In this document: piece after piece, positions 63,480-64,000 of the stretch
Numbering within the stretch: position 1 is the stretch's first letter
Layout of the letters: each line of letters starts with the position of its first letter
Source: JAKAVN01 sp963734845
Lineage (GTDB): Bacteria > Desulfobacterota > Binatia > Binatales > Binataceae
Assembly (NCBI GenBank): GCA_963734845.1
Contig: CAVTIS010000008.1
Coordinates: 186,001-250,000 of the forward strand
Reading direction: 5' to 3'
Length of the DNA stretch: 64,000 nt
Notes under the pieces: generated by a model
What the model saw: only the letters and a program-made list of their open reading frames with translations
The model's database searches: none
Told to the model about the DNA's origin: nothing
Made by a program: the position numbers and the translations under genes

Positions 63480-64000
63480 ATGGGACGTTGCATTGGACTG
63501 AGTTTCCGGCTGCTGCTGGTCATTGCATGCGTGGCCCAGGTACGGCTGACACCCGCAGTGGCGCAGGACGTCTTCAACGGCGGGAACCAAGGAGGCGGCA
63601 ATCCCAATTGCCCGCCCCCGGTCATTAACGGGATCACGCCGAAAAATTGGTCGTGCCGGACCGGTCCCCAGTATTCCGAGGGAAATCCCGATTGCCCGCC
63701 CCCGGTCATACTCATCAACGGTCAGCCGACGACGCCTAAGAACTGGTCATGCCCGGGCGGAATGTCCTCGGGTCGGAGCGGCCCCATCGGGCCACTTGAA
63801 ACCCACCATCCCGGCCCGCCCTACGTTCCAGGCGCTGCCAATCCATGCCAGCCGGGAGGTCCCGGCAGTTATAACTGGCTTAACAATCCGGTGGGTACGC
63901 AATTGCCGCCGGGCTGCGTGCGCCCCCCCACCGGCACGACGACCACCGATGCGAAGAACGATCCGAGTTACCAAACCGCGCCGCCCGGCAGCTACATCGT
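63480..64000 (+). CDS. secreted Pro/Gly-rich protein with Cys repeat, partial
   Basis: The frame runs from ATG 63480 (GGAGGG just upstream) to the window edge, 173 codons with no stop. A signal peptide (LSFRLLLVIACVAQVRL to AVAQD) is followed by two imperfect repeats: NPNCPPPVINGITPKNWSC and NPDCPPPVILINGQPTTPKN, then WSC. The rest is low-complexity Pro/Gly with PCQPGGPGSYNWLNNPVG. Paired Cys may form disulfides in each repeat. No family recognised; the C-terminus is outside the window. Confidence 0.65.
   Translation, partial: MGRCIGLSFRLLLVIACVAQVRLTPAVAQDVFNGGNQGGGNPNCPPPVINGITPKNWSCRTGPQYSEGNPDCPPPVILINGQPTTPKNWSCPGGMSSGRSGPIGPLETHHPGPPYVPGAANPCQPGGPGSYNWLNNPVGTQLPPGCVRPPTGTTTTDAKNDPSYQTAPPGSYI

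Overview
The window is a GC-rich bacterial chromosome segment that carries a selenocysteine tRNA, a MEMO-family protein end and an LLM-class (F420/flavin type) oxidoreductase. This gene mix fits an uncultured soil or sediment bacterium; I cannot name the phylum from sequence alone. Several chromosomal genes differ from an intact frame by one base (multicopper oxidase, SDR, the ADH start), so either gene decay or residual assembly error must be kept in mind.

Layout. (1) 1-11080 is a chromosomal flank: MEMO end, multicopper oxidase pseudogene, LLM oxidoreductase, alpha/beta hydrolase, histidine kinase plus MFS transporter, an ADH-amidase pair, SDR and GNAT. (2) 11081-11176 is tRNA-Sec(UCA). Its 5' half lies in a perfect 48-bp direct repeat (11132-11179) whose second copy is at 45933-45980. 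(3) 11180-45932 is integrative element 1. Its transfer end holds a tyrosine integrase, a HTH gene, a MobF relaxase, a TrwB/TraD-type coupling protein, a ribbon-helix-helix protein, DUF2274, a TrbC-like pilin and an ImmA/ImmR-like pair. The rest of the type IV secretion system is missing. Its cargo is a Crp-type regulator, a 1309-residue secreted DMF-amidase-like protein with 858-bp tandem repeats, and a dense set of Flp/TadE/TadG pilus-type genes with no assembly machinery. A response regulator, a diheme cytochrome and an orphan lasso-peptide B2-like protein follow. (4) 45981 to about 58.4 kb is a second element. It has an unrelated integrase placed exactly like the first, an excisionase-like gene, a ParB-methyltransferase fusion, a zinc-finger/winged-helix protein, AlpA, and a decaying defence cargo (PD-(D/E)XK nuclease, type III Res remnant, HEPN proteins). 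An apparently intact IS3-family element interrupts it. (5) 58.8-64 kb is the flank again: a terminase-small-subunit-like protein, an IS66 remnant, a 17-repeat Sel1 protein, a lipoprotein and a secreted repeat protein running off the edge.

How it fits together. Both integrase genes stop 9 bp from a 48-bp att copy that covers the 5' half of tRNA-Sec, so two different elements appear stacked in one attachment site. Because the att lies in the 5' half, insertion separates the tRNA from its native promoter; tRNA-Sec is now 12 bp downstream of, and co-directional with, the integrase gene. Element 1 has a repressor/protease pair like ImmR/ImmA of ICEBs1, and a GCTA-NN-TAGC palindrome occurs before the repressor, the pilin/transfer operon and the HTH/integrase operon, suggesting one switch for excision and transfer. 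The cargo looks like a reservoir of pilus subunits and secreted surface proteins that would depend on a host Tad machine elsewhere.
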